Positions 33,616 through 42,261 of a DNA stretch of 64,000 nucleotides are shown here, piece after piece. A model generated the notes under the pieces. The model was not told the origin of the DNA. It searched no databases and saw only the letters and a program-made list of their open reading frames with translations. Position 1 is the first letter of the stretch. Each line of letters opens with the position of its first letter. The position numbers were made by a program, and so were the translations under genes. Origin of the DNA: DATJGR01 sp041739525. Lineage in GTDB: Bacteria > Pseudomonadota > Gammaproteobacteria > Pseudomonadales > Azotimanducaceae. The stretch is taken from contig JBGSNQ010000135.1 of NCBI GenBank assembly GCA_041739525.1, positions 5,863 to 69,862 on the forward strand, in the 5' to 3' direction.

Positions 33616-35934
33616 ATGAGCGGCAGATGGCGCAATTGGGGAGCGGTGGCGCTCGCGGTAACCGCGATCGCTCCGAGTGTTCGGGCAGCCGAAGCGCTGA
33701 TGGAAGAAATCACCATCACCGCGCAGAAGCGCGAACAGCCGCTGCAGGACGTTGGCATCGCGGTGACCGCGTTCACCGGCCAGCAGATCCAGCAGCTCGG
33801 CTTTACAAACAGCATCGACATCGTCGCTCATACGCCCGGCATGACGTTCGGCACGCCGACCGCGGCAGGCAACAACGCCAACATCGCGTTGAGGGGTGTC
33901 GCGCTGAACGACTTCAACGACAACAACGAATCGCCGGTCGCCATCTACATCGACGAGGTGTACGTGAGCGCTATTGCCGGCGCAACGTTTCAGTTGTTCG
34001 ACCTCGACCGGGTTGAAGTGCTGCGTGGTCCGCAGGGTACGTTGTTCGGCCGAAACGCATCCGGCGGTCTTGCGCAGTTCATCAGCGTCGCGCCGGGCAA
34101 AGAATTCGAGGGCTACGGCAACCTCACTCTGGGGCAGAACGGGCAGGTCAAATCCGAACTAGCGGTGAACGTACCGCTCACCGACCGCGTCGCAGCGCGA
34201 CTCTCCGTCGCGCAGGACAAGTACGACGGCTACGTGCACAACCGTGTACCCGGTGTTCACAATCCGAACGACGCAGACAATACCGCGGGCCGTCTGCAGA
34301 TCGCCTGGGACGTCACTGACGAGCTGTACTTTCTCGGCAAAGTGCACGGATTCCGCACCGACAACCGCGACGGTTCGTGGCAACACCAGTCGACGCAGTC
34401 GGGTGCCGGCCCGAACGGCGACGTGAACATCCCGCTGCCCGCAGATGAGGTAAACCCGAACCCGCTCGTTGCCAACGGGCCGGGGAACGACGTCTTCGGC
34501 TATCGCGATACCGACGGCGATCCTTGGGCCGGCGACTACGATCGCGACGGCCCGCTGAAGATCGAGAACTACGGTTACAGCGGACGGTTCAATTGGAACA
34601 TCACCCCGAACCTCGAGTTGACGTCGATCACGTCGTGGGACCACTACACGCGAATGTTCGGTGAGGACACCGACGTAGGACCCACGCCGGGACTCGTTCC
34701 GACGTTCGACTCCGACATCGACCAGTGGACGCAGGAATTCCGCCTCGCCGGTTCTTCCGAACGGACGAATTGGGTGGCGGGCCTCTTTTACTTCAACAGC
34801 AACGTGCACGGATTGATCGACCTCGGTGCGTTCGCGCTCACCCCAACGGCACCGTTGTGCCGCAATGGTCCGTGTCTGCCGCCCGATACCGAGTGGCTGA
34901 TCTTCTACAACGCAAACTATCACCAGGACACCGAGTCGCTGGCGGCCTTCGGCCAGATGGAATACGACCTCACCGACAAATTCACGCTGATCGCCGGACT
35001 GCGCTATACGGATGAGAAGCGCAGCCTCGGGTTCTTCGCGCAAGACGTCGCCGGATTTCCCGAGAGCGTCGGCCTGCCGAACAACATTTACATGGACTTC
35101 ACCAAGCCGACGGTCGGCAACCTCATCCACAACGACAGCGACAACTGGACCGGCAAAGTCGAAATCGACTGGCACGTCCAAGAGGACATTCTCGCGTACG
35201 CTTATGTGGCGCGCGGCGCGAAGTCGGCAGGTTTCAACACGGGTCTGCTCGACGAAAACGGCATCTTCAACACCGTCACGCCGCGGCAGGTGCCCTTCAA
35301 CCAGGAAACTCTCACGGCCTACGAAGCGGGCTTCAAGAGCACACTCCTGGACGGTCTGATGCGGTTGAACCTGTCGGCGTATTACTACGATTACACCAAC
35401 TTCCAGGCATTCGCCTTCCAGAACCTCGGCCAGTTGATTTTCAACACCGACGCGACGGTAAACGGTGCCGAGATGGAAATAACCGTGTCGCCGACGGACC
35501 GGTTCGAGGCATCGTTCGGCGGAAGCTGGATTCACGAAGCGGAAGCGCAAGACATTCCGAGCTACACCGATCGCATCCGCGACCGCCGCATGGTGCTGGC
35601 GCCCGAATGGCAGTTCAACACGATCCTGCGCTACTCGTTCCCGCTGCCGCAGGGTGCGAACCTCACCGCACAATGGGATGGCTTCTATCAGTCGAAAACG
35701 TACTTCGACATCCAGAACTATCCGATCTCGGCGAGCGACAACTATCAGGTGTGGAACGCGCGCCTGATCTACAACACGTCCGACGAGAAGTGGACCGTTA
35801 CGGCGTGGGTAAACAACGTGTTCGATGAAGAGTATCTCGTATACACCTTCGATTTCACGAACTCGTTCGGCTTGAACCAGCTCGGTTACGGCACGCCGCA
35901 GTGGGCTGGCGTCACCGTCGGGTACAAGTGGTAA
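33616..35934 (+). CDS. TonB-dependent outer-membrane receptor
   Basis: Outer-membrane receptor of 772 residues. ATG 33616 follows AAGGAG and begins the signal peptide (WGAVALAVTAIAPSVRAAE). A TonB box-like EEITITAQKREQPLQ is followed by the plug domain (about 30-170) with YIDEVYVSAIAGATFQLFDL and RVEVLRGPQGTLFGRNASGG, then a beta-barrel ending in a C-terminal aromatic residue (VTVGYKW). It belongs to the large Caulobacter/Sphingomonad-like receptor group for organic substrates rather than to a clear siderophore type. Its divergent position suggests uptake of the amine dehydrogenase substrate or of a related compound. Its stop overlaps the cytochrome c start. Confidence 0.92.
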   Translation: MSGRWRNWGAVALAVTAIAPSVRAAEALMEEITITAQKREQPLQDVGIAVTAFTGQQIQQLGFTNSIDIVAHTPGMTFGTPTAAGNNANIALRGVALNDFNDNNESPVAIYIDEVYVSAIAGATFQLFDLDRVEVLRGPQGTLFGRNASGGLAQFISVAPGKEFEGYGNLTLGQNGQVKSELAVNVPLTDRVAARLSVAQDKYDGYVHNRVPGVHNPNDADNTAGRLQIAWDVTDELYFLGKVHGFRTDNRDGSWQHQSTQSGAGPNGDVNIPLPADEVNPNPLVANGPGNDVFGYRDTDGDPWAGDYDRDGPLKIENYGYSGRFNWNITPNLELTSITSWDHYTRMFGEDTDVGPTPGLVPTFDSDIDQWTQEFRLAGSSERTNWVAGLFYFNSNVHGLIDLGAFALTPTAPLCRNGPCLPPDTEWLIFYNANYHQDTESLAAFGQMEYDLTDKFTLIAGLRYTDEKRSLGFFAQDVAGFPESVGLPNNIYMDFTKPTVGNLIHNDSDNWTGKVEIDWHVQEDILAYAYVARGAKSAGFNTGLLDENGIFNTVTPRQVPFNQETLTAYEAGFKSTLLDGLMRLNLSAYYYDYTNFQAFAFQNLGQLIFNTDATVNGAEMEITVSPTDRFEASFGGSWIHEAEAQDIPSYTDRIRDRRMVLAPEWQFNTILRYSFPLPQGANLTAQWDGFYQSKTYFDIQNYPISASDNYQVWNARLIYNTSDEKWTVTAWVNNVFDEEYLVYTFDFTNSFGLNQLGYGTPQWAGVTVGYKW

Positions 35935-36335
35935 GACGCTGCGCCGCAACCGCGTTGCTGCTCGTCGGCAACCTCGGCCACGCGGATGCACGTTTCGACT
36001 ACATGATGAGCTGCCAGGGTTGTCACCGCGACGATGGTCGCGGCAACCCGGGCAACGTTCCCGACCTGCGCGACGAACTCGGACTGTTGTTGGCCGAACC
36101 GGGCGGACGCCGCTATCTCGTGCAGGTGCCCGGTTCGCGCAACGCGGCGATGGACGATGCGGCATTGGCCGCGGTGCTGAACTGGATGGCGCCCGAGTTC
36201 AGCGCCGCCACGCTTCCCGCCGACTTCAAACCGTTCACCGCCGACGAAGTCCGACGCTTTCGCAACGAGCCGATCGGCGACATTGCCGCCGACCGCGCAA
36301 AGCTGATCGAAGAAATCAATCGCCACGATCGTTGA
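35928..36335 (+). CDS. small c-type cytochrome
   Basis: Periplasmic mono-haem cytochrome of about 135 residues. One CQGCH motif (residues 29-33 from GTG 35928) follows a short hydrophobic leader (CAATALLLVGNLGHADA). DGRGNPGNVPDLRDELG and ALAAVLNWMAPEF resemble the rest of the class I fold, with M in NWM a possible distal ligand. The GTG start overlaps the receptor stop; an earlier in-frame ATG at 35901 is inside the receptor gene and would add nine residues. Because it follows the receptor directly and the divergent genes encode a TTQ dehydrogenase that needs an electron acceptor, it may be that acceptor. Confidence 0.75.
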   Translation: MVRRCAATALLLVGNLGHADARFDYMMSCQGCHRDDGRGNPGNVPDLRDELGLLLAEPGGRRYLVQVPGSRNAAMDDAALAAVLNWMAPEFSAATLPADFKPFTADEVRRFRNEPIGDIAADRAKLIEEINRHDR

Positions 36336-36403
36336 GGGCGGCTTTCACAACGGCGGCGTTCCCTGTCTAATCTCGTGCCCGTTCAAACAGGACTCACCGC
36401 ACG

Positions 36404-36937
36404 ATGGAAGCAACTTCGCATCTGCCTCGCCCGCTCCGACCGCTCCCGTGGCTGCTGTTCGGCAGTCGCTGGCTGCAGGTTCCGCTGTACCTCGGCCTGA
36501 TCGTCGCGCAGGGCATGTACGTCGTTCAATTCATGCGCGAGTTGTGGCATCTGATCGCGGACGTTCAGTCGTTCACCGAAACCACCATCATGCTGTCGGT
36601 GCTCGGACTCATCGACGTGGTGATGATCTCGAATCTTCTGATCATGGTGATCATCGGCGGCTACGAAACGTTCGTGTCGCGCCTGAGCCTCGAAGGCCAT
36701 CCAGACGAACCGGAGTGGTTGTCGCACGTGAATGCGAACGTGCTGAAGGTGAAGCTCGCGACGGCAATCATCGGCATCTCGTCGATCCACTTGCTGAAAA
36801 CGTTCATCAACGCGTCGAACCTCGATGAAAAGACCATGCACTGGCAGGTGGTCATTCATCTGACTTTCGTCGGTTCGGCCGTGGCGATCGCCTACATCGA
36901 TCGGCTGATGGCCCCGCCTGCGCAGAAGCACGCGTAG
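36404..36937 (+). CDS. UPF0114 (YqhA-like) membrane protein
   Basis: Inner-membrane protein of 177 residues, the usual UPF0114/TIGR00645 length. Four hydrophobic segments are visible, with VPLYLGLIVAQGMYVVQFM, LSVLGLIDVVMISNLLIMVI and IGGYETFVSRL, the family hallmark, followed by KVKLATAIIGISSIHLLKTFI. Function is unknown; some members have been linked to stress or transport. Its relation to the upstream cytochrome gene, 68 bases away, is unclear. Confidence 0.87.
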   Translation: MEATSHLPRPLRPLPWLLFGSRWLQVPLYLGLIVAQGMYVVQFMRELWHLIADVQSFTETTIMLSVLGLIDVVMISNLLIMVIIGGYETFVSRLSLEGHPDEPEWLSHVNANVLKVKLATAIIGISSIHLLKTFINASNLDEKTMHWQVVIHLTFVGSAVAIAYIDRLMAPPAQKHA

Positions 36938-36996
36938 CCTTGACGCGTTCGGCGTTACGGATTTCTTTCGTTGGCTCGGCACGTGAGGATCGTTAG

Positions 36997-37383
36997 ATGA
37001 CATGGCTCGCGCGCATTCTGGTTGGTCTCGTTGCGGCGTTCTTCTTCGTGTGGGGACTGCGCTTCTATTTCTCACCCGACGAAATGGCGGCCGAGTTCTT
37101 CATCGCGGCGTCCGGCGCAACGGGGCTCTCGACGGTGCGCGGCGATCTCGGCGGCTTGTTCGTCGGGGTGGGTTTGCTCGCGGCTGCCGGGCTGCGGCGC
37201 GGTTCGTATCGTCTGCTCTATACCGCGGCCACGATCATCGGTGCAGTGGCGTTCGGCAGATTCGTCGGCTTCGCCTTCGACGGCACGCCGATGACGTCCG
37301 TCGTTCCGTTCGTCGCGGAACTCGTGTTCGTTGCGATACTGCTGTTCGGCGCGTTCCAACTGCGTATGGAGACACGGTCATGA
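36997..37383 (+). CDS. DUF4345-like membrane protein
   Basis: Protein of 128 residues with four predicted membrane helices: ILVGLVAAFFFVWGLRFYF, VRGDLGGLFVGVGLLAAAGL, LLYTAATIIGAVAFGRFVGF and VAELVFVAILLFGAF. The RGDLGGLF block and four-helix layout fit DUF4345. The role is unknown. It overlaps the serine hydrolase gene by four bases (ATGA), suggesting that they are co-translated. Confidence 0.75.
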   Translation: MTWLARILVGLVAAFFFVWGLRFYFSPDEMAAEFFIAASGATGLSTVRGDLGGLFVGVGLLAAAGLRRGSYRLLYTAATIIGAVAFGRFVGFAFDGTPMTSVVPFVAELVFVAILLFGAFQLRMETRS

Positions 37384-38585
37384 CACTCGGTTTCTCGAAG
37401 GAAAAACTGGGCAACATCCAGGCGTTCGTCAAGTCGTATGTCGACGACGGCAAGCTGCCCGGCTATCTCTGCCTGGTGTCGCGATACGGCGAAGAAGCCC
37501 ATTTCGTTTCATACGGCAAACGCGACGTGGAACGCGGCACACCGATCTCGCGCGACACGGTGTTCCGCATCTATTCGATGAGCAAGCCGATCACCAGCGT
37601 TGCGCTGATGATGCTGTACGAAAAAGGCGCGTTCCAACTCGACGACCCCGTCGCGAAGTACATTCCGCAATGGCGTGACTTGAAGGTATTCGCCGGCGGC
37701 GACGAGAAGTCGTATCAGGTGAGCGCACCGGCGCGCCCCATGAACGTGAAGGATCTCCTAACGCATTGCTCGGGACTCACATACGGATTCCTCGGCACGC
37801 ATCCCGTCGACGCGATGTACCGCACGGCGAAAATCGGCGGCGGTACGCCCGGTGCAACGCTGGCCGGGATGATCGACGACCTCGCGCGAATTCCGCTGCA
37901 GTTCTCGCCGGGCGCGCAATGGAACTACAGCGTTTCCACAGACGTACTCGGTTACCTGGTGCAGGTATTGTCGGATCAGGACTTCGACCAGTTCGTCGCG
38001 GAGAAGATCACGCGGCCGCTCGGCATGGACGACACCGCCTTTTTTGTTGCGCCAAAGAACCACGATCGATTCGCCGCCTGTTACGACCGCGTGGTTGCAA
38101 CCAACTCGCTCAAACTGCAGGACGATCCGAAGAAGAGCCCGTATCTGTCGCGCCCAACGTTCCTGTCGGGGGGTGGCGGGATGGTGTCGACCATCGACGA
38201 CTACCACACGTTCACGCGCATGCTGCTCGGGAAAGGAGCAGCCAACGACGTGAGGATTCTCGGCCGCAAGACCGTCGAATACATGACGTTGAACCATCTC
38301 CCAGGCAACAAAGATCTCGCTGCGATGGGGCAGCCGGTCTTCAGTGAAACACCGTACGACGGCATCGGCTTCGGGCTCGGCTTCTCGGTGATACTCGATC
38401 CCGCCACCGCAAACGTGCTCGATTCACCCGGCGAGTTCGCCTGGGGCGGCGCCGCCAGCACGTATTTCTGGATCGATCCGGTGGAAGAACTGATCGTCAT
38501 TTTCATGACGCAGTTGTTACCTTCGTCGTCGTATCCGATCAGACGGCAGTTGAAGGCGTTGGTGTATCAAGCGTTGATTGATTAG
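37380..38585 (+). CDS. beta-lactamase-fold serine hydrolase A
   Basis: Class C beta-lactamase/esterase-like enzyme of 401 residues without a signal peptide. The nucleophile motif SMSK has S66 and K69; the second motif is the YSV in QWNYSVSTDVLGYLV, and LTHCSGLTYGF is typical of the EstB-like esterase group. FFIDPVEELIVIF-like ending is present as WIDPVEELIVIFMTQ. Cytoplasmic location and family suggest an esterase or carboxylic ester hydrolase rather than antibiotic resistance. It is coupled to the DUF4345 gene. A second member of the family lies at 41049 on the other strand. Confidence 0.88.
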   Translation: MTLGFSKEKLGNIQAFVKSYVDDGKLPGYLCLVSRYGEEAHFVSYGKRDVERGTPISRDTVFRIYSMSKPITSVALMMLYEKGAFQLDDPVAKYIPQWRDLKVFAGGDEKSYQVSAPARPMNVKDLLTHCSGLTYGFLGTHPVDAMYRTAKIGGGTPGATLAGMIDDLARIPLQFSPGAQWNYSVSTDVLGYLVQVLSDQDFDQFVAEKITRPLGMDDTAFFVAPKNHDRFAACYDRVVATNSLKLQDDPKKSPYLSRPTFLSGGGGMVSTIDDYHTFTRMLLGKGAANDVRILGRKTVEYMTLNHLPGNKDLAAMGQPVFSETPYDGIGFGLGFSVILDPATANVLDSPGEFAWGGAASTYFWIDPVEELIVIFMTQLLPSSSYPIRRQLKALVYQALID

Positions 38586-38843
38586 CGGCGCCAGCCTGGC
38601 GACTGCACCGTTTGCTTCCCAGCTCACGCTAGTTCCCTCTTTCGTCTCGTCTCAGTCGGTGACAGCGGCGCCCAACGATCATTGAGCTCACCGCCGGACA
38701 GGCGGCAAATTTGCGCACGCCTTGGTGGCCGGCGATGCAACATGCCGCGGCCTCGTTCCGCATCGACCCGAGCAATTACTTCTGCGGTAGTCGCGCGCAT
38801 TCCGTAATCGAGGAAAACTGAAATGCGACTTTACAAACCCTAA

Positions 38844-39080
38844 CAGGAGAACGCACCGCTGTTTGCGCCGGTCCAGGCGAATGAGTTGATCATCAAGCGC
38901 GAAGCGGCCAATGGACCAGTCGTGATCGTCGAGCGCTTCGACCGGCACCGGTTCCCGACGGGTTGGGTGGAACTGCCGGTGACTGGCGTATTCGAGGTTC
39001 ACGGCGGCAAGATCACCGTGTGGCGTGACTACTTCGACGCTGCGACATTCCAGAACGCAATTACTGCGTTGCCAAGTTGA
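38844..39080 (+). pseudogene. C-terminal remnant of a limonene-epoxide-hydrolase/SnoaL-like protein
   Basis: An open stretch after a TAA at 38841-38843 encodes about 78 residues; the last 55 (VVIVERFDRHRFPTGWVELP, then GVFEVHGGKITVWRDYFD) match the C-terminal half of limonene-1,2-epoxide-hydrolase-like NTF2 proteins. The N-terminal half is absent and there is no ATG, only a possible TTG at 38886. The 257 bases before it (38586-38843) hold nothing I can recognise except a small CCGCC/GGCGG hairpin near 38690. This whole 590-base gap therefore looks like a decayed gene. Confidence 0.6.
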
Positions 39081-39177
39081 GGCGATTGTCGTGGCCGTCG
39101 CTGCCCCTGCGGCGCGTGCTCAGCCCCGTCGACATACAAGGTTGGTGACTGGCCGGGGCGTCGCCTGCGTGCAGTCG

Positions 39178-39813
39178 TTAGGCCGCTGCTTGATGCGGCC
39201 GCGTCCCCACCGATAGCAACCGAATGGACATGATGAGGAACCACGCAAAGTACACGGCGAAAGCAACTCGTTGCGCGATAGCTGGCGAGATCGTCGTTGC
39301 CCGAAGGCTGAACGACGCAATTGCGAGTACACCAAGTGCCAGGCTCACGTTGCTCAGAACGCGCCAGTCCACAGTTCGCCTCATAGGTCCAACCAGGAGA
39401 AACGTTGCCAGTATCCACGGAATCGCGGACACGAAGGTCATCACGATATGTCCGACGGTGTAGGGCGATTCGAGCAGCGGCGAACCCGCGTGCATCTCTG
39501 CGGGAATGACACCTGTGGCAGCGAAACCCAGGCCCGATGCTACGAGGAGCCAAAAGCACGCACGTGACGATTGAGACGGTTCAAGTGCGCGCGCGACTGC
39601 TCCGCCGCAGACCGCCAAACAGAGCCCCGGAGTGATGAACCCTATGAGATTCCACATCAACGCATGTGGGGCTCCGAAGACACCCAGTTCGCTTACAGCC
39701 TTCGTGTGTTGCGAATAGTCGCTACGCATTTCTCCAAACACGAACAACGAAGCCCAAAACAGTACACAACCCACAATACCGACTATCGCCGCGGTTCGGT
39801 TCCGCACTGACAT
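39178..39813 (-). CDS. DUF998-like membrane protein
   Basis: Integral membrane protein of 211 residues with about six helices: AAIVGIVGCVLFWASLFVFG, ALMWNLIGFITPGLCLAVCG, ACFWLLVASGLGFAATGVIP, VGHIVMTFVSAIPWILATFL and others. The arrangement and GVIPAEMHAG resemble DUF998. Function unknown. By eye its codons use more A/T-ending triplets (ATA, TCA, GTA, CTT, CAT) than neighbouring genes, so it may have been acquired. It starts 22 bases from the 3' end of the CoA-transferase gene region on the same strand. Confidence 0.75.
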   Translation of the reverse strand: MSVRNRTAAIVGIVGCVLFWASLFVFGEMRSDYSQHTKAVSELGVFGAPHALMWNLIGFITPGLCLAVCGGAVARALEPSQSSRACFWLLVASGLGFAATGVIPAEMHAGSPLLESPYTVGHIVMTFVSAIPWILATFLLVGPMRRTVDWRVLSNVSLALGVLAIASFSLRATTISPAIAQRVAFAVYFAWFLIMSIRLLSVGTRPHQAAA

Positions 39814-39834
39814 CTCACCCGCGGCCCAACAACA

Positions 39835-41037
39835 CTATCCCCGCCCCACTCCAACCACCTCATCCTCAATCAACGCATCGATTTCCGCGTCTCCAAGCCC
39901 AAGCTCCAGCAATACGTCGCGACTGTGTTCCCCGATCGTCGGCGCCCTCGAAGGCGTGCGCTGCGCTTCGTCGTGAATGCGGAACGGTGACGCGAGCGTT
40001 CTGTCGAAGCCCGGTACCGTCGAGTCCGTCCCCACAACCAGACCGTTGGCGAGCAGCTGCGGGTCGGTAACCACGTCAGCAACCCGAGCAACGACGCTGA
40101 ACGTGATGTCGTTCGCCTTCAGCGCCGCGTCCGCCTCATCGATGGTCATTGCCGCGAAGCCTGATTTGATGAGCGCGCGCAACTCGTGGCGATACTTGAG
40201 CGCCGCGCGGATGTCCGCAAAACGCGGATCGGCCGCCCACTCGGGATGCCCCAGCGCTTTGGCGAGCCGCGGCCACTCCTGCTTCGGCACCGCCAGCGCG
40301 ACCATCAGATGACGTCCATCACCGGTACCGTAGATGTTGCTGAACGGATTCGACCAGCCTTCTTCGTCGCGGCGTTCGGTGGAATCGAAACCGGCGAGCA
40401 CGCCCGCCAGCGTCAAGCCATTGGCCCACGCGCCAGTGACCGCGAGCGATGTCGATACCATCGCACCTTCCCCGGTCTGCTCACGCCGATATAGCGACAT
40501 CATGATCGCGCCGAACAACGTCATCGCCGTTGCATGATCCCCAACGCCGCCGGCGGGGGGCGCGGGCGCGATGTCCTTGTCGTGCATCACGTCGAGAATT
40601 CCGGTACGTGCGAACCAGCCGGTGATATCGAACGCGCGTCGTGAACTTTCGTCGCCTTCGAGGCCGTAGCCCGAGATCTGCGCATAGACCAATCGCGGGT
40701 TGCGGCGCCGCAGCGTCTCGTACGACAGGTCGTAGCGCTGCAACTGGTCGGCGCGCATGTTGAACAGAATGACGTCGGTAGATTCGACCAACCGCAACAG
40801 CACGTCGCGCCCGGCGCCCTTCGTGAAGTCCAGCGCCAGGCTGCGCTTGTTGCGGCTCGTCAGTTGCCACGTGTAATCGATCGGATACGTCCCGGATATC
40901 CTCCGATGGCCGTCGCCATAAAGGGGTTCGATCTTGATCACGTCTGCGCCGTAATCGGACATGATCGTCGCCGCGCACGGCCCTGCCAGAAACGACGCGG
41001 CGTCGAGGACGCGGATGCCTTGCAGTGTCGGTGTCAT
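39835..41037 (-). CDS. CaiB/BaiF (family III) CoA-transferase
   Basis: Cytoplasmic enzyme of 400 residues that moves CoA between carboxylic acids. The N-terminus GIRVLDAASFLAGPCAAT and DYGADVIKIEPLYGDGHR are family hallmarks, as are NKRSLALDFTKGAGRDVLLRL in blocks, VILFNMRADQLQRYDLSYE, and NPRLVYAQISGYGLEG. The catalytic Asp is expected near residue 170 (ITGWFARTGILDVMHDKD region). Such enzymes activate organic acids for beta-oxidation-like degradation. It lies 11 bases downstream of serine hydrolase B, so they form one operon. Confidence 0.9.
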   Translation of the reverse strand: MTPTLQGIRVLDAASFLAGPCAATIMSDYGADVIKIEPLYGDGHRRISGTYPIDYTWQLTSRNKRSLALDFTKGAGRDVLLRLVESTDVILFNMRADQLQRYDLSYETLRRRNPRLVYAQISGYGLEGDESSRRAFDITGWFARTGILDVMHDKDIAPAPPAGGVGDHATAMTLFGAIMMSLYRREQTGEGAMVSTSLAVTGAWANGLTLAGVLAGFDSTERRDEEGWSNPFSNIYGTGDGRHLMVALAVPKQEWPRLAKALGHPEWAADPRFADIRAALKYRHELRALIKSGFAAMTIDEADAALKANDITFSVVARVADVVTDPQLLANGLVVGTDSTVPGFDRTLASPFRIHDEAQRTPSRAPTIGEHSRDVLLELGLGDAEIDALIEDEVVGVGRG

Positions 41038-41048
41038 GAGAACCTCCG

Positions 41049-42206
41049 TCAGTCCGCGATGGCGGCGAATACGAGATCTGCGAGTCGTTGATGTCGTTCG
41101 GTGGAGCGCGATTCTTCCATCAGCCCGGTCGACAGAAACGCGTAGCTCAGTTCACGCGCCGGATCGATGAAGAACGTGGTCGATCCCGCGCCGACACCGC
41201 CGAACGTACGCGGCGTGGCGAGCGAACCGAACGGCGTCGGATGGAATCCTTTGCCGCGCAGGAAGAAGCCGAGGCCGAGATATGCCGGGAACACCGGCCA
41301 GCCGCGCGCGTCCACCGCGTAATCCCAGATGTCGTTCGGCATTCTGCCGGTGTGATTGCGCGTGGCGAGGTCGAGCGTGGGGCCTGATAGAACACGCGCC
41401 CCATCGAGTTCGCCGCCGTTGCGCAACATCTCGGCGAAGCGCGCGAAGTCGGCAATCGTGGTGACGTAACCGCCCGCGGGAATTTCGATGTCTGGACGAA
41501 GGATGTTGCCCATCGATTCGAGCATGTCGGGATTCAGCAATCCCGGCGCACGGTCGCGTACAACGACCGGACACAGGCGCGGCTTCAATTCGTCCGGCAA
41601 CCCGAGCGCGGTCGAGTTCATTCGCAACGGTTCGAAGACTTCTTGCTTGACGATCTCGCGAAAGGCACGCGACCCGCCGTCGACGCGTCGCACCATCTCC
41701 GCCATCACGGCGTGTGCCGGCGAGATCGAGTAACGCACCCGCGAACCCGGCACCGATTCCGGCGGCGTCTGGCACATCGCCGCAACGAACGCCTGCAGAT
41801 TGCCCATGTTCTCGGGCGGCATCGGCGGCGGCATCGACGCGATGCCGCTCGTGTGCGTCAGCAATTGCGCAAGCGTGATGCGGCGTTTGCCATTGGCCGC
41901 GAATTCCGGAATCACTTCCGCCACCGGCTGATGCAGCTGCAGCAGGCCCTTCTCGATGTACCGAAGCACGGTTACCGCAGTGAACTGTTTGCCCGACGAG
42001 AAGGTGACGAACACTGCGTCGGACGAGAGCTTCGTACCCTGACCGCGATGCGCATAACCCTGCACGATATCGAGCACGAGACTACCGCGACGATGCACGC
42101 GCAACGCGGCACCGTCATATCGCTGCGCCGCGATGTCGGCCGCGATCGCCTCTTCCACTTTGTGCAACCGCGCGCTGTCCATCCCCAGTGATCCCAGTTC
42201 TTTCAT
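41049..42206 (-). CDS. beta-lactamase-fold serine hydrolase B
   Basis: Class C beta-lactamase-fold protein of 385 residues from ATG 42206. The SxxK motif is S70-S71-G72-K73 in FVTFSSGKQF, the YxS-like motif is YSISPAHAVMAEMV, and AQLLTHTSGIASMP is typical of the EstB/LACTB-type group. FFIDPARELSYAFLSTG closes the fold. There is no signal peptide, so an intracellular esterase is likely. It precedes the CoA-transferase gene and is divergent from the SDR gene, with only 55 bases between the two starts. Confidence 0.88.
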   Translation of the reverse strand: MKELGSLGMDSARLHKVEEAIAADIAAQRYDGAALRVHRRGSLVLDIVQGYAHRGQGTKLSSDAVFVTFSSGKQFTAVTVLRYIEKGLLQLHQPVAEVIPEFAANGKRRITLAQLLTHTSGIASMPPPMPPENMGNLQAFVAAMCQTPPESVPGSRVRYSISPAHAVMAEMVRRVDGGSRAFREIVKQEVFEPLRMNSTALGLPDELKPRLCPVVVRDRAPGLLNPDMLESMGNILRPDIEIPAGGYVTTIADFARFAEMLRNGGELDGARVLSGPTLDLATRNHTGRMPNDIWDYAVDARGWPVFPAYLGLGFFLRGKGFHPTPFGSLATPRTFGGVGAGSTTFFIDPARELSYAFLSTGLMEESRSTERHQRLADLVFAAIAD

Positions 42207-42261
42207 CTCGACCTCCCACGACGCCCCTCCGCGTATACTGCCGCAGCAGGGGGGAATCAGC

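Noticed and set aside
39176..39830. Integron cassette-like ends around the DUF998 gene (GTTGGGC upstream of the start, GCCTAAC at the stop on the minus strand)
   Set aside because: No complementary core site follows within the roughly 60-150 bases expected for an attC site, the inner arms are not complementary, and there is no integrase. The motifs are short enough to occur by chance.
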